This document shows, piece after piece, positions 52,401 to 58,880 of a stretch of 64,000 nt of DNA. The stretch is taken from the NCBI GenBank assembly GCA_944470555.2, contig OX104130.1:50377491-50441490 (forward strand), in the 5' to 3' direction. How positions within the stretch are numbered: position 1 is the stretch's first letter; each line of letters begins with the position of its first letter. This DNA is from Heterobilharzia americana. Lineage: Eukaryota; Platyhelminthes; Trematoda; Strigeidida; Schistosomatidae. A model generated the notes under the pieces. The model had not been told where the DNA came from, made no database searches, and saw only the letters and a program-made list of their open reading frames with translations. A program made the translations under genes and the position numbers.

Positions 52401-55400
52401 ATTAGTAAATAGTATACTGATTTATTTCACATAAAGAAGTCAGAAATCCTTAGGCACTCACAGTAGAGACAGTTATTGCTGAAGAGTTATCCTTATTTTA
52501 AAAGCTTTTCACTACTTTTTCTGCAAGTAACTTTCAATATCTGGCGATTTTCTATGCATCGGAAATTAAATTTATCCTTGCCACTGACTCAACATGACTA
52601 AAGATTCGTGTAAAACATACTACAAGTTGGTATTAGTGGTTTCTAACTGTTCATGTCAGGGACATGACATGAACTCCCTTCGTGCGATTATGAGTGTTCA
52701 GAAGATAAAAATTTAGGTTCTGGACTTCTTTGTTCACAAAGTAAACAACAGTGGAATCCCACAATCGGATTAAACCTACGTGTGTCATTTTCATCACATT
52801 GATAATCTTGTCGATACTTACTTCTAGCATTGCCGAATAAATTGAAAGTAGGTGAACTGTGTATCAGTCATGATTTTAAAGGTCATCCTAGCAAGTGTTT
52901 AGAAAAAAATTACGTTCCTTTATTTAGTAAAAAACTACTCTCCCATGCAAAATATCTCTAAACCTGATTGGTTATTTCAGCAGTTGCTAGGGTAGCTTTC
53001 AAAGACATTTGTAGCAATTTGTTCGATCAGGCCTCTTCATTTCAGCTGGAAAGGCAAACTTCCGTAAAATGGAGAAGTCAAATTGGTTACTTCAACTGCA
53101 ATAACTAATCTGTTTAAAATGTTGCCTGACGGGGTGTCACTAATAGGCCACCCTAGCAACAATAGAAATGACCAATAAGGTTTTTCCATTTCGGTTAGAA
53201 AGGTAGATTTTTACAAAAAGGAGAAGTCTAATGATCCATTTAAATTGTGGCTAAGGTGGCCTTTGAAGTCACTGCCCTGAAGAGTACCTTTGCCAATAAA
53301 ATGACCATAATATAATGGGTTACTATAAATAATTTCGAGTCGGCCTTTAAGGTCAACTCACACAATTGTGGACGAAAGATGACCGATTTCATTTCACTTT
53401 GGATATGGATCATGTATCTCACCACTTTTCTGGAGCCTATAATTACAGTTGTAAATAAAAATCTTAGCAGCCCTTTTTAATTTCCCCAACCACCTATCAG
53501 GGTGTCTCTAAGATCCACCTTAGCAACTGATGAGATAGCCAATTACGTTGGTTTATTTCATGAAAATGTGCTCTACCAAACGAAATACCGAAGCCTGATT
53601 GGTCATGTCAGTAGTTGCTAGGATGGCCTTTAAAGTCACTCATCTATCATGTTCGAGTTTGGATAGCATTGAAGTAGTGACTTTAAAGACCATCCTACCA
53701 ACTGCTGAGATAACTAATCACGTTTCTTCATTTTAAGAATAATAACCTTACCAATAAAAAGTATGGAAAGGCGATTGGCTATTTCGTCAGCTGCCAGCTT
53801 GGTCTTTAAAGTCTGTCGTCTTGAACTGGCCAACCAGGTGAGCGAGTATACATAAATAACTAACTAGTAGGAAAATCAGTGATTCTAAAGGCCTCCCTAA
53901 TAACTAGTGAAATAATCAATTAGTTTCTTGATTTCATGCAAAAGTTGATTTTGTTTTCGTCTAATTTCTATCAGCTCTAAAAGATGTTAATGCTAATCAT
54001 GGTCAAAAGCTACACTTGTACTTGACCAAATAATTGTTTGTCTAAACACCCATCATCTCAAGCTGGTTTGATTACTCATCACTTCAATTTATAGATGTGT
54101 CATCATAGATTGAAGACAGTTAGAAACTTCATGAAAGTCAGAGAGAGTTAAACAGTTATCGTGTTCTGGGATTCCTCAGCAGCAGGAATCCACGATTCTA
54201 TGTTGTACGTGGGATAGAACAGAGTATAGAATGGTAGTCAAATCCCTACCTCAAATTCATCGAGTTTAGAAAGGCCCTCGACAGCGTAATTTGGAAGTTG
54301 CTTCAACACTACAGAATACCACAAACCTTTATCAATCTCATTCAACAGCTATATATGCTATATATGCTATGCTATATCATGCTACATTCCAAGTGATTCA
54401 CAATGGAAAGCTACTCACTGATGCCTTTGAAGTGAAGACAAGTGTAAGACAAGGCTGCCGCCTACTATCACCCATGATCTCCCTGATTGTGGTCGACTGA
54501 ACTGGACTGGATTGAGCAACAAACCGTGGGGGGAGGGGGGAGAAGATGGACATACGCTGTTTGACCGATGAAGAGACCCTAGAAGATTTGCACTTCACGG
54601 ATGATGATTTATGTCTGATGTCGCACAAACTTGAAAATCTACAGACGAAAACTAACAAGTTGACAGAAGAGGTAGGGTAGGGTAGGGCAGGGCAGGGCAC
54701 GTCAGGGCAGGGCAGGGAAGACGGGACTTCAAGTGAATGCAGAGAAGACGGAGGTGATGAAGATACCCAACCAACAACAGCATCAACAACAAGCATCAAT
54801 CACCATGAACGGGAGAAACCTAAAGGAGGTTGTCTCTTTGATCTACCTAGGCAGGCAGCATCGTTTCAACTACACGCGGCACAGATGAGGATGTCAAAGC
54901 CAGGGTGGAAAAGACAGCAAGACAGGCCTCCCTGCATTAATCCGAAACCAGTGTGGAGATCTAATGCACTCAGAATATGTGGAACAAGATCCAGATTTTC
55001 AACACTAATGTCAGTCAAATCAGTGCTTGTATGAGATGGTTGAGAGATTTGGCACGTTACGAAAAGCCCTCTCAACAAACTACACACATTCATCAACAGC
55101 TACGACATACGCTCACTCGATAGTGAAGATCAGATCAGATGACCGGAATAATAAGAATAAGCAACAAGGGTCTCTGTGAACGAACCAACCAACAGTCCAT
55201 CACCCAACAAACATGCAGAAGGAAGTGGAGATGGATTGGACTAAGCATACACTGAGGAGACCAGTTGGTGACATCACGCGCCATGTCAGGCCGTCGAGTG
55301 GAATCCGAAAGGGAAATGACGAGTCGGGCGACTGAGACTAGGGTGACATGAAGGAGATGATGTGAGGAAGAAATGCAAGTTTGTGAGGAGTCTTGGAGCC

Positions 55401-55936
55401 ATGTATAAAAGACTGCAGAGAAGAGAGTGAAATGGAGACGTGCTACTGAAGCTCTATGTTCCACTAGAAACACTAGAGACAAATAATCATAATAATAATA
55501 AGCAAAATAAATCCTTTAGTCTGTTTGCGATGAGGAGTATCTTTATATGAATTACTTCCTTGAAACTATTATCTGCGTTTTCTGTATTTCAGTTTTAGTT
55601 GGTCTGTCTCATGATACTACTAAGTTGCTCATTTTCTAGTAATGTAAAACGTGAGCTTATTCTCCAACATGGAGTTCAACATTTTAGTACTGCAGCGTAC
55701 TCCAATTACTTTCTCAAGGTTATGCATTCATCAAAAATCTTCTCCTTATATTTACATTCTTTTCTTTAATCAAGGTTACCGATGGTTACACAACGGCATT
55801 GATCAATGGACATCCAAGCCGACTGCCTATTCGTGATATTTATTTAACGCATTTCAATGAATTAAGTTACAATTTAATTCTTGGTGATGTTTGTTATACA
55901 ACATACTTAGGAAAAGTTGTTACCTTAAAAAAATAA
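13393..55936 (+). CDS. Fibrillar procollagen alpha chain, whole gene (11 coding exons)
   Basis: Join of 13393-13459, 20643-20977, 22554-22850, 23038-23325, 29973-30296, 34583-34995, 37850-37957, 40981-42466, 44561-44739, 50054-50275 and 55775-55936. Every junction has GT/AG borders and compatible phase. With one missing base restored in exon 6 the product is 1293 residues: signal peptide 1-23, N-telopeptide 24-32, collagen helix 33-1047 (1015 residues), then a 246-residue C-telopeptide plus COLFI C-propeptide. Fibrillar helices are about 1014 residues, so no helical exon seems to be missing. By family it forms secreted trimers, nucleated by the C-propeptide, that assemble into extracellular fibrils. 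There is no N-propeptide domain (no VWC or TSPN). Introns run from 187 bp to 7.2 kb and carry many transposon remnants. The species-specific gene name and whether it belongs to the clade A, B or C fibrillar collagens cannot be settled here. Confidence 0.93.
13559..13672 (-). mobile_element. SINE-like repeat fragment in intron 1, ribozyme core intact
   Basis: Minus-strand copy lacking its tRNA-like head (truncated near 13672). The tail shares CAAGTTGTTATTCATCG and ACTGACATCAGTTGGAG with the copy at 28.2 kb. It contains the hammerhead described separately at 13619-13664. Confidence 0.8.
13619..13664 (-). ncRNA. Complete type-I hammerhead ribozyme motif
   Basis: Read on the minus strand: stem I GCACTG; core CTGAGGA (fits CUGANGA); stem II GTCC, loop CATACTA, GGAC; core GAAA; very short stem III CAG/CTG; cleavage-site TC; stem I closing strand CAGTGC. 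All conserved core positions and all three helices are present. The layout matches the hammerhead of schistosome Sm-alpha-type repeats. It lies antisense to the collagen, so it would act only in transcripts from the minus strand. Confidence 0.8.
15598..16446 (-). mobile_element. Penelope-like element, left copy of an inverted pair (GIY-YIG endonuclease)
   Basis: A minus-strand open frame (16446-15841, 201 codons) carries a GIY-YIG endonuclease domain of Penelope-like elements. Features are zinc-knuckle-like cysteines ([11 protein letters not shown]), the motif TYIGKTNR, the RASGH segment (usual form R-x-x-EH), an SSSIAKH block, and the end [18 protein letters not shown]. The reverse-transcriptase part is missing. 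The 3' non-coding region runs to 15598. The first 622 bp from the 3' end are repeated in inverted orientation at 16595-17216. Confidence 0.85.
16595..17216 (+). mobile_element. Penelope-like element, right copy of the inverted pair
   Basis: Plus-strand, 5'-truncated copy of the element at 15598-16219, of exactly the same length (622 bp) and nearly identical. It encodes [18 protein letters not shown] and then RASEH, which restores the usual Glu where the left copy has Gly. TGG in the left copy is TGA here, giving a stop after HIPK. The 3' ends of the two copies point outward and their 5' ends face a 375-bp spacer (16220-16594). Confidence 0.85.
20643..20977 (+). CDS. Collagen exon 2: N-telopeptide and start of helix
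   Basis: The acceptor is TTATAG at 20637-20642 and the donor GTAAGT at 20978. After the split Ala codon come nine residues (QISSPNEAL), then 34 perfect Gly-X-Y triplets ending GFDGHK. The helix contains RGD (GPRGDPG), GIDGER and GPQGIVG; the last resembles the vertebrate collagenase site GPQG-IAG but lies near the N-terminal end of the helix. An alternative acceptor 5 nt downstream (20648) would start in phase 0 but would not fit the signal-peptide exon. Confidence 0.92.
20978..22553 (+). other. Collagen intron 2 (1576 bp)
   Basis: AT-rich, with no recognisable repeat or coding sequence. Confidence 0.75.
22554..22850 (+). CDS. Collagen exon 3: Gly-X-Y helix with one Gly-to-Lys break
   Basis: 297 nt = 33 triplets, phase 0 at both ends; acceptor AACTAG, donor GTAAAC. 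It begins GSQGPMGPQ. The penultimate triplet should start with Gly but reads KER ([12 protein letters not shown] at 22833-22835), so the repeat is interrupted at helix residue 196. GGA to AAA needs two substitutions, so a single sequencing error is unlikely. [10 protein letters not shown] is a Lys-rich stretch suited to hydroxylysine modification or charge pairing. Confidence 0.92.
23038..23325 (+). CDS. Collagen exon 4: Gly-X-Y helix with two GRPGER motifs
   Basis: 288 nt = 32 perfect triplets, phase 0 at both ends. The acceptor TTATAG follows the shortest intron of the gene (187 bp) and the donor is GTATGA. GRPGER occurs at 23119-23136 and at 23254-23271. With hydroxylated proline this is GROGER, a known high-affinity integrin motif in vertebrate fibrillar collagens. 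The exon is rich in charged triplets (GPK, GEK, GER). Confidence 0.93.
26345..26455. repeat. tRNA-like SINE scrap, second family (tentative)
   Basis: GTGATGATTGAAGGGGAAGT, then AAATCTGAGTC and GATTCGAATCAG, recurs in similar form at 62608-62670. The GATTCGAATC-type string looks like a reverse-complement B box. The extent and family are uncertain. Confidence 0.3.
26757..26930 (-). mobile_element. SINE-like repeat, minus copy of a facing pair
   Basis: Read on the minus strand it has CTGACCCAGTGGCTCAACGG (A-box region), AGGTTCGACCCCC (good B box) and a hammerhead-like block with stem II GTCC-CATCCTA-GGGC and intact GAAAC. The core reads CTGGAGA, with A6 replaced by G, so cleavage is not expected. 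Confidence 0.75.
26940..27155 (+). mobile_element. SINE-like repeat, plus copy of a facing pair
   Basis: The head has GGTGACACAATGGTAGCGTG and the B box GGGTTCGACTC. The hammerhead core CTGAGGA is intact, but stem II is mismatched (GTAC against GGAC) and GAAA has become GAAC, so it should be inactive. It is sense with respect to the collagen transcript. It ends near AATCAATAAAACCC. Confidence 0.75.
27311..27430. repeat. Palindromic MITE-like repeat copy
   Basis: The left arm GAGTGACTCTAAAGGCCACC and the right-half motif TAACTGGTTATTTCAGCAGG belong to the palindromic family described at 52.9-54.0 kb. The right terminus is degraded. Confidence 0.5.
27431..27670 (-). mobile_element. Penelope-like element 3' end, left member of a pair
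   Basis: The minus-strand frame (27661-27431) starts [12 protein letters not shown], matching the C-terminal [12 protein letters not shown] of the 15.8-kb element. It continues into a 3' region encoding [12 protein letters not shown]. Only the very end of the endonuclease remains. Confidence 0.6.
27745..27905 (+). mobile_element. Penelope-like element 3' end, right member of a pair
   Basis: The plus-strand frame gives [20 protein letters not shown] and then [13 protein letters not shown]. This is the counterpart of the minus-strand copy just to its left and of the segment at 61.16-61.38 kb. Again the 3' ends point outward from a short spacer. Confidence 0.5.
28225..28435 (-). mobile_element. 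SINE-like repeat with tRNA-like head and ribozyme
   Basis: The best-preserved copy in the window. On the minus strand it has CAGTGGCTCAATGGTAACGC (A-box region), then GGTTCGATCCC (perfect B box; plus-strand positions 28357-28367), a short GC-rich spacer, the hammerhead at 28290-28335, and a tail ending GATGAATAACAACTTG. RNA polymerase III transcription from the internal promoter is plausible. Confidence 0.85.
28290..28335 (-). ncRNA. Hammerhead ribozyme motif in the SINE
   Basis: Same architecture as the motif at 13619-13664: stem I GCACTG/CAGTGC, core CTGAGGA and GAAA, short CAG/CTG stem III, TC cleavage site. The only change is GGAC to GGAT in stem II, leaving a G-U pair at its base. It could still fold. 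Confidence 0.75.
29973..30296 (+). CDS. Collagen exon 5: Gly-X-Y helix
   Basis: 324 nt = 36 perfect triplets (6 x 54 bp), phase 0 at both ends. The acceptor is GTTTAAG at 29966-29972 with a weak pyrimidine tract; the donor is GTAAGC at 30297. It begins [10 protein letters not shown] and ends GPRGPT. It is flanked by a 6.6-kb intron upstream and a 4.3-kb intron downstream, both carrying transposon remnants. Confidence 0.92.
31618..32590 (+). mobile_element. Penelope-like element remnant with inverted flanking repeats
   Basis: Plus-strand pieces in broken frames. [12 protein letters not shown] (about 31795-31830) is typical of the region after the Penelope reverse transcriptase. A stretch at about 32060-32310 reads [18 protein letters not shown], then [28 protein letters not shown] and [10 protein letters not shown], the GIY-YIG endonuclease end of another Penelope family. 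The 3' region (about 32375-32570) recurs in inverted orientation at 31618-31785 (shared CTCTGAGCTGAGTTCTT-like, GTGGAGCTTTCA-like and TGAAGTGAGCT strings). Frameshifts make it non-functional. Confidence 0.7.
33085..34480 (-). mobile_element. RTE-type retrotransposon copy (dead), intron 5
   Basis: Minus-strand remnant. From its 5' end it encodes [30 protein letters not shown] (reverse-transcriptase motif A), [16 protein letters not shown] with [12 protein letters not shown], a degenerate FTDD catalytic motif, [10 protein letters not shown], and the RTE C-terminal tail ending near 33085. Frames are broken several times. A G-rich (GGGCA/GGGTA)n insert replaces normal coding near 33851-33903 (C-rich on the plus strand). 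It is almost the same sequence as the plus-strand copy at 54.2-55.5 kb. Confidence 0.8.
34583..34995 (+). CDS. Collagen exon 6: Gly-X-Y helix with a 1-base frameshift
   Basis: Acceptor AAACAG at 34577-34582, donor GTAAGT at 34996. The exon is 413 nt; 414 would be 46 triplets. Up to GAIGLP (34636) the frame is intact. After the run GGGG (34637-34640) the collagen frame continues one base off, with GGA at 34645 starting a run of perfect triplets to GVY at the donor. Read literally, translation ends at TAG 34715-34717 after 27 more codons. Every other helical exon is intact and the restored helix has the canonical length. A lost G in a short homopolymer (assembly or read error) is therefore the simplest explanation, with a recent null allele as the alternative. 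An RTE copy ends about 100 bp upstream. Confidence 0.9.
34996..37849 (+). other. Collagen intron 6 (2854 bp)
   Basis: No repeat assigned. It contains one open stretch of about 119 codons (36426-36784) discussed under findings. Confidence 0.65.
37850..37957 (+). CDS. Collagen exon 7: short Gly-X-Y exon
   Basis: 108 nt = 12 perfect triplets (2 x 54 bp), phase 0 at both ends. The acceptor follows a T-rich tract (TTTTTTTATAAAG) and the donor is GTAAGT at 37958. It begins GVIGLVG and ends GTDGRL. It is the shortest helical exon. Confidence 0.93.
37958..40980 (+). other. Collagen intron 7 (3023 bp)
   Basis: A palindromic repeat copy lies at 38091-38249. The remaining DNA has no recognisable element. 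Confidence 0.65.
38091..38249. repeat. Palindromic MITE-like repeat copy
   Basis: Left terminus TTGAGTGACTCTAAAAGC, inner AATCAATTGGACTTCCC, inner right TAATTTAGTTATTTCGATAG, and right terminus ACTCTTTAAAGTCACTC. The two halves are approximate reverse complements. Confidence 0.5.
40981..42466 (+). CDS. Collagen exon 8: rest of helix, C-telopeptide, start of C-propeptide
   Basis: Acceptor TATTTTAG (to 40980), donor GTAAGC at 42467. It is one 1486-nt exon. Six triplets (GLR to GVV) are followed by a 7-residue non-Gly break, KVQAATA (41035-41055). Then come 137 uninterrupted triplets from 41056 to GPP at 42288. Motifs include GLPGER (41065-41082), GPRGDSG and [10 protein letters not shown]. The tail [15 protein letters not shown] has a Lys suited to telopeptide cross-linking. 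MYS-DDP (Asp at 42346) resembles a BMP1/tolloid C-proteinase site. The dibasic KRR follows. EFPARTC starts the COLFI domain (C1). The exon ends in phase 1 after PNKPD. The antisense strand is also open for over 300 codons, a by-product of GGN/CCN codons. Confidence 0.95.
42467..44560 (+). other. Collagen intron 8 (2094 bp)
   Basis: It has a half copy of the palindromic repeat near 42715-42785 and a (TTATCA/TTATTA)n tract at about 44386-44420. A doubtful SINE relic lies near 44200-44330. Confidence 0.55.
44561..44739 (+). CDS. Collagen exon 9: C-propeptide, EYWI block
   Basis: Acceptor CTATATAG, donor GTGAGG at 44740. The first two bases complete the Gly codon left by exon 8, giving DGEYWINP, the conserved GEYWIDP block of fibrillar C-propeptides. 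The exon carries C4 (KVNC) and C5 (KETC). Where vertebrate chains have C2 (in LCHP, end of exon 8) and C3 (in QGCT), this chain has SVYP and GDI. The acidic and amide residues of the calcium site are also replaced. It ends with [11 protein letters not shown] in phase 0. Confidence 0.9.
46950..47098. repeat. Palindromic MITE-like repeat copy
   Basis: The left half has GGCTTTAAAAGCATTCC and CAACTGAAACAACCAGTAGG. The right half has AAATGGAGAAGCCTAATTGG, TTGTTGCTACGGTAACC and CTTCAAAGTCGC. The halves are inverted relative to each other. Confidence 0.55.
48079..49700 (-). mobile_element. RTE-type retrotransposon copy (dead), intron 9
   Basis: Minus-strand remnant, the longest RTE copy in the window. 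Its 5' part encodes [20 protein letters not shown] and [14 protein letters not shown], the start of the reverse-transcriptase domain. Then come a [16 protein letters not shown] block, [14 protein letters not shown] motif-A remains, and FADN in place of the FADD catalytic pair. The RTE C-terminal tail ([15 protein letters not shown]) follows. It ends with an AATAATAATAA-like tail at about 48079-48096. Frameshifts and the Asp-to-Asn change make it inactive. Confidence 0.8.
50054..50275 (+). CDS. Collagen exon 10: C-propeptide middle
   Basis: 222 nt, phase 0 at both ends; acceptor CACTTTTAG, donor GTGAGG at 50276. [17 protein letters not shown] aligns with the vertebrate LTFLRLMS block. ISLSC holds C6 and KDECGK holds C7. 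The vertebrate N-glycosylation sequon just before C6 is absent. An NSS sequon lies 11 residues after C6 (Asn codon 50162-50164). Confidence 0.9.
50958..51102. repeat. Palindromic MITE-like repeat copy
   Basis: A clear copy with GACTTTAAAGGCCGCCATAG on the left and AAGGTGGCCTTTAAAGTCAC on the right, flanking inner arms around ATGACCAATTAGACTTC and GATGTAATTGGCC. Confidence 0.65.
52869..53965. repeat. Cluster of palindromic MITE-like repeats
   Basis: At least five diverged units of about 140 bp, in series: 52869-53006, 53133-53274, 53501-53643, 53675-53815 and a half unit 53876-53965, with a partial one at about 53007-53130. Each unit reads roughly GTGACTTTAAAGGCCACCnTAGCAACT..TGAAATGACCAATTA.., then the reverse complement of the same. 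The clearest termini are GGTGGCCTTTGAAGTCAC (to 53273) and AGTGACTTTAAAGACCATCC (from 53675). No coding capacity. I do not recognise a named family. Confidence 0.65.
54216..55501 (+). mobile_element. RTE-type retrotransposon copy (dead), intron 10
   Basis: Plus-strand remnant matching the intron-5 copy in reverse. Reading order: LKFIEF with a stop then [68 protein letters not shown], the G-rich insert (54671-54717), and the C-terminal tail ending in GAGACAAATAATCATAATAA at about 55500. Both copies share the G-rich insert and several frame lesions. Confidence 0.8.
55775..55936 (+). CDS. Collagen exon 11: C-propeptide end and stop
   Basis: The acceptor is CTTTAATCAAG (to 55774); the exon starts GTT ACC GAT GGT in phase 0. 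SRLPIRDI matches the conserved SRLPIIDV block, and ILGDVCY holds C8 (vertebrate VGPVCFL). Vertebrate chains end two residues after C8. Here 12 residues follow, including TLKK at the end, before TAA at 55934-55936. The 3'UTR follows directly. Confidence 0.9.
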   Translation, partial: VTDGYTTALINGHPSRLPIRDIYLTHFNELSYNLILGDVCYTTYLGKVVTLKK

Positions 55937-56140
55937 TCGTCTCAGTAACTAAACATTTGATATCAACCAAAAAATCAAGCTTATTAAAATAATGCAAAAC
56001 GAAGAAAAGTGTTATATTATTGAAATGAATAGCATGTACATGTAGTGTGCATGTATCATCAAACTCATGAACTGAATACTATAATTATTCATTGCCTGTT
56101 ATGTTATGTTAACAATTTCTGTACACAAATTATTGAAATT

Positions 56141-56165
56141 AATAAATGTTTATCAAAGTAATAAA
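56141..56165 (+). promoter_or_regulatory. Poly(A) signals of the collagen gene
   Basis: Two AATAAA hexamers (56141-56146 and 56160-56165) lie about 205-230 nt after the stop codon. Transcript cleavage is expected near 56175-56190, before the inverted-repeat retroelement tail that begins near 56370. Confidence 0.65.
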
Positions 56166-56369
56166 TCACTGGTTAATATATTTTGAAACTAAAAGATTAG
56201 AAATATTTGTTAATTTCTAGGTTAGAAGATGAATCATAGATATTCAAACCATGTTTGCTACAAATGCCCCGGGGAAAAGCTGGGTGCTGAGTCGAATTTA
56301 TTCATTACGACAGTACATTTCTGCATAACCTCAACGTGTTTAATAAAACAAAATATAACTGTTCTGACA

Positions 56370-56936
56370 GATAGACAAAACCAGTGTGGAACCTGGTACA
56401 CAAGTGCATCAGCTCAAGTTACCACACTTCACAGCAATATACAAAGAACAGGTGGATAGAAAATACTGATATTACAAAGTAGACAAAGTTGTGTGAGAGA
56501 ATAAACAATCTGAAGATTATAGTTAGTGTAAATATTCAAGCTTTGGAAGATGTCAAGGAGTGAATACATCTACACCAATGTGACCAATTTTCAGCCATGT
56601 CAACAGAATTCCTCAACCACTGATTCCCCTTGTCTCATGGACCCAACCAATCAATTCACATCTCCCCAAATGACTCAAACCAACAGTGAGGGACTTAATG
56701 GACTGATACCATGTCTTGCTGTGATCACCCTGAATCCTCTTCCAACCTAATCCAACTTCTCCCAGCATGGTACGTTTAGGTAGGCAGTATCTCGACATGT
56801 CCAAGCCATCTTGTTAGTTGAATGGAGTTCAGAACCCCATCGACTGACTTTTCTGCCTTATGTAGTATCCTTCTCCTGACCTTAACATTGTTCATATGGT
56901 GGGCAATGTTGCGATGACACCTGTAATTAAAACCAT
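56370..56936 (-). mobile_element. Non-LTR retrotransposon 3' end, left arm of an inverted repeat
   Basis: On the minus strand it carries broken frames of a LINE C-terminal tail: NVKVRRRILHKAEKSVDG, then LNSIQLTRWLGHV, MLGEVGLGWKRIQGDHSKTW, SLTVGLSHLGRCELIGW. This resembles the terminal WLGHVLRM...GWGPRD-type region of trematode non-LTR elements. The arm is repeated nearly identically and inverted at 59820-60387. Confidence 0.7.
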
Positions 56937-58257
56937 ATAACCGCTCCAAATCTGCTTGAGTTCATTTTTTTATGGAAGCCACATCTATTCTAGCAGGATA
57001 TTTGGACTTTTATTCACACCAAAGTATGTGGTCAAATAGTACATAGAGTAATTAGTGCGCATGTGTCATTGGTCAGGCAGCCGGTTGTTAAGAAATGCTA
57101 AATATTTGATGTACTATTTTACCATATACTTGTGTTAATAAAAGTCCAAACATTATGCTAAAGTAGCTGAGGCTTACTTAACAAAACGTTAAATGAAATC
57201 TAGTTTCTGTTTTCTGAACACGTTGCTATTATATTGAAATATACTCTCATACTTTCATTGCCACCAGAGAAGCGTTTGTGAAAAAGTAAGTTACAGCTGG
57301 ACATTTTAGAGGTCACTTTGAAATCTGTACTATCAAGCCATAAGAAATGTGAAAAACACTTGTTTTTCTAAGCTAAGAAAATGTCACCAGTATCTTCTGG
57401 AGTTTACTACACACCTTTTCTCACTACGCAACTGACAAGTATCCAGGAAAAGAATTAATGCAAAGAAATAGTTGAAGTTTAGACGGAGTAAGTTTTTGTC
57501 GACTACTTAATCAGGGAGAAAGGTACTCATCAGAAACTGGTAATTAACTGCCTCCATCAGTATTGGTGGAGAAAAAATAAACTTTACTTCCTTGCAAGGG
57601 TGCGCTGAGAATGATTGACAGAATGGTGCTGAAAGTTCTACGAAATGACTTATAGATCGAGGAGGATCAATACTGAAAAAAATTGACAACCCAAGCTGCT
57701 AACACTTATCAAGATACCAAGGTTGTTCAAAACGTCGAAGTAAAAACTGTTTGCAAGATTTTATTGACAAGAAAACGAACCTAAGTCAAAATAGGCTTTA
57801 TAGTGGTGGCAGGGACTGGAAGCAGCTTTCTTTGGTGTCCCTAATATTAAGAAACAGAGTTTTTCTGTCTAATCGTTAGGCTGCAATTAAGAGCTGATAC
57901 TTGTAAAGGTCACTGGTCGACGCAACCTAGTGAATTTAGTCGAAGCAAGATGTTGACCTGACCAATGATCAATGTTTCTTGAACATCCATCTTTAAAACT
58001 AACTAGAAGTACTATTTTCTTTGCATCGTGATATGATGACTTACCTATCTTGAATATTAAGCTTTATACAAAGGAACAAGTAGACGATATGATTGCACAA
58101 ATAGTACAGGAATGCGTAACAGAAGCTAGCGCATTACTTTAGAATCCTTTATTGACAAAACCAGTAGTCAGAAAAGTATCGTATGTATTCATTCATGTAC
58201 AGAAATAGAATAGAACAAAAAATGGGACTGATAAAAGAAGAAAAAGCTTCATTTATT
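56937..58257. other. Intergenic DNA inside the inverted repeat
   Basis: AT-rich sequence; no gene or repeat recognised. Confidence 0.5.
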
Positions 58258-58430
58258 TGGTGTGAGAACACTAGAAAGCACTAGATGGACGTTTCAATAC
58301 AGTCTGAGAGTTCCAACAATGATCAAACACAACCCCGTGCATAATCAAACCCATGACCATCAAGTTTTGCTGCAAACATGTTACCATTCGAACAGTGAGT
58401 TGCAATCCACTGACCAGAATTTCTCAACTT
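58258..58430 (-). mobile_element. Highly diverged SINE-like repeat
   Basis: Order of motifs as in the minus-strand SINE at 28.2 kb: GCACTAGATGGACGTTTC, then CCATGACCATCAAGTTTTGC, then CATGTTACCATTCGAACAGT and GAGTTGCAATCCACTGA. Heavily mutated; the ribozyme block is not recognisable. Confidence 0.45.
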
Positions 58431-58687
58431 TGACTAATTCACTTCTCAGTATAGCACTACCACCTGCTCACCATCGGATTTGATGTTCTTAGTCTCCTTC
58501 CTGCTGAAGATTGTGATTAGTTATTGTTGAATGTCCCCTAAAATAAGATGAAACATCTGTCTGGTAATCCTTATTTTTAATGTTTCGTGAGTTTATGTCA
58601 ACCTAGTTTGACAGTAAAGTCAGTTGGTAAAAATATAAATGAAATAAACAAGACTGTTTATCACTTGCTGGTTATTTTTAAAGTAGT

Positions 58688-58880
58688 TTTCAACATGGAC
58701 TGATATCAGTTGGAGGGTTACTGAAAATCTTCAAGCACCGGATAGTTGTATCATCCAGGCATAGGACTGCTTAGCAGCGAGCGCTCATGGCCCTATCGTG
58801 GATCACACTCATGACTATCAGGTCATGGGCAGCACGTTTCCATCCAGCCACTGAGTCACAATCCAATGGCCCACATTATC
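58688..58880 (-). mobile_element. Diverged SINE-like repeat
   Basis: Minus-strand copy: GACTGATATCAGTTGGAGGG, TCAAGCACCGGATAGTTGTA, a decayed hammerhead block (TCATCCAGGCATAGGACTGC), GGATCACACTCATGACTATC in the B-box region and CCAGCCACTGAGTCACAATC. Confidence 0.65.

Larger units (their letters stand above)
50276..55774 (+). other. Collagen intron 10 (5499 bp)
   Basis: It contains a palindromic repeat at 51.0 kb, a cluster of the same family at 52.87-53.97 kb, a possible SINE scrap near 54.09-54.2 kb and a plus-strand RTE copy at 54.2-55.5 kb. Confidence 0.7.

Noticed and set aside
54090..54230. Possible SINE/hammerhead scrap (GGGATTCCTCAGCAGCAGG)
   Set aside because: Only about 20-30 bases resemble the family and the rest does not align, so it is too weak to annotate.
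56550..56750. Plus-strand 66-codon frame repeated at 60005-60205 on the minus strand
   Set aside because: It is antisense to the LINE tail in each arm of the inverted repeat; conservation comes from recent duplication, not from coding.
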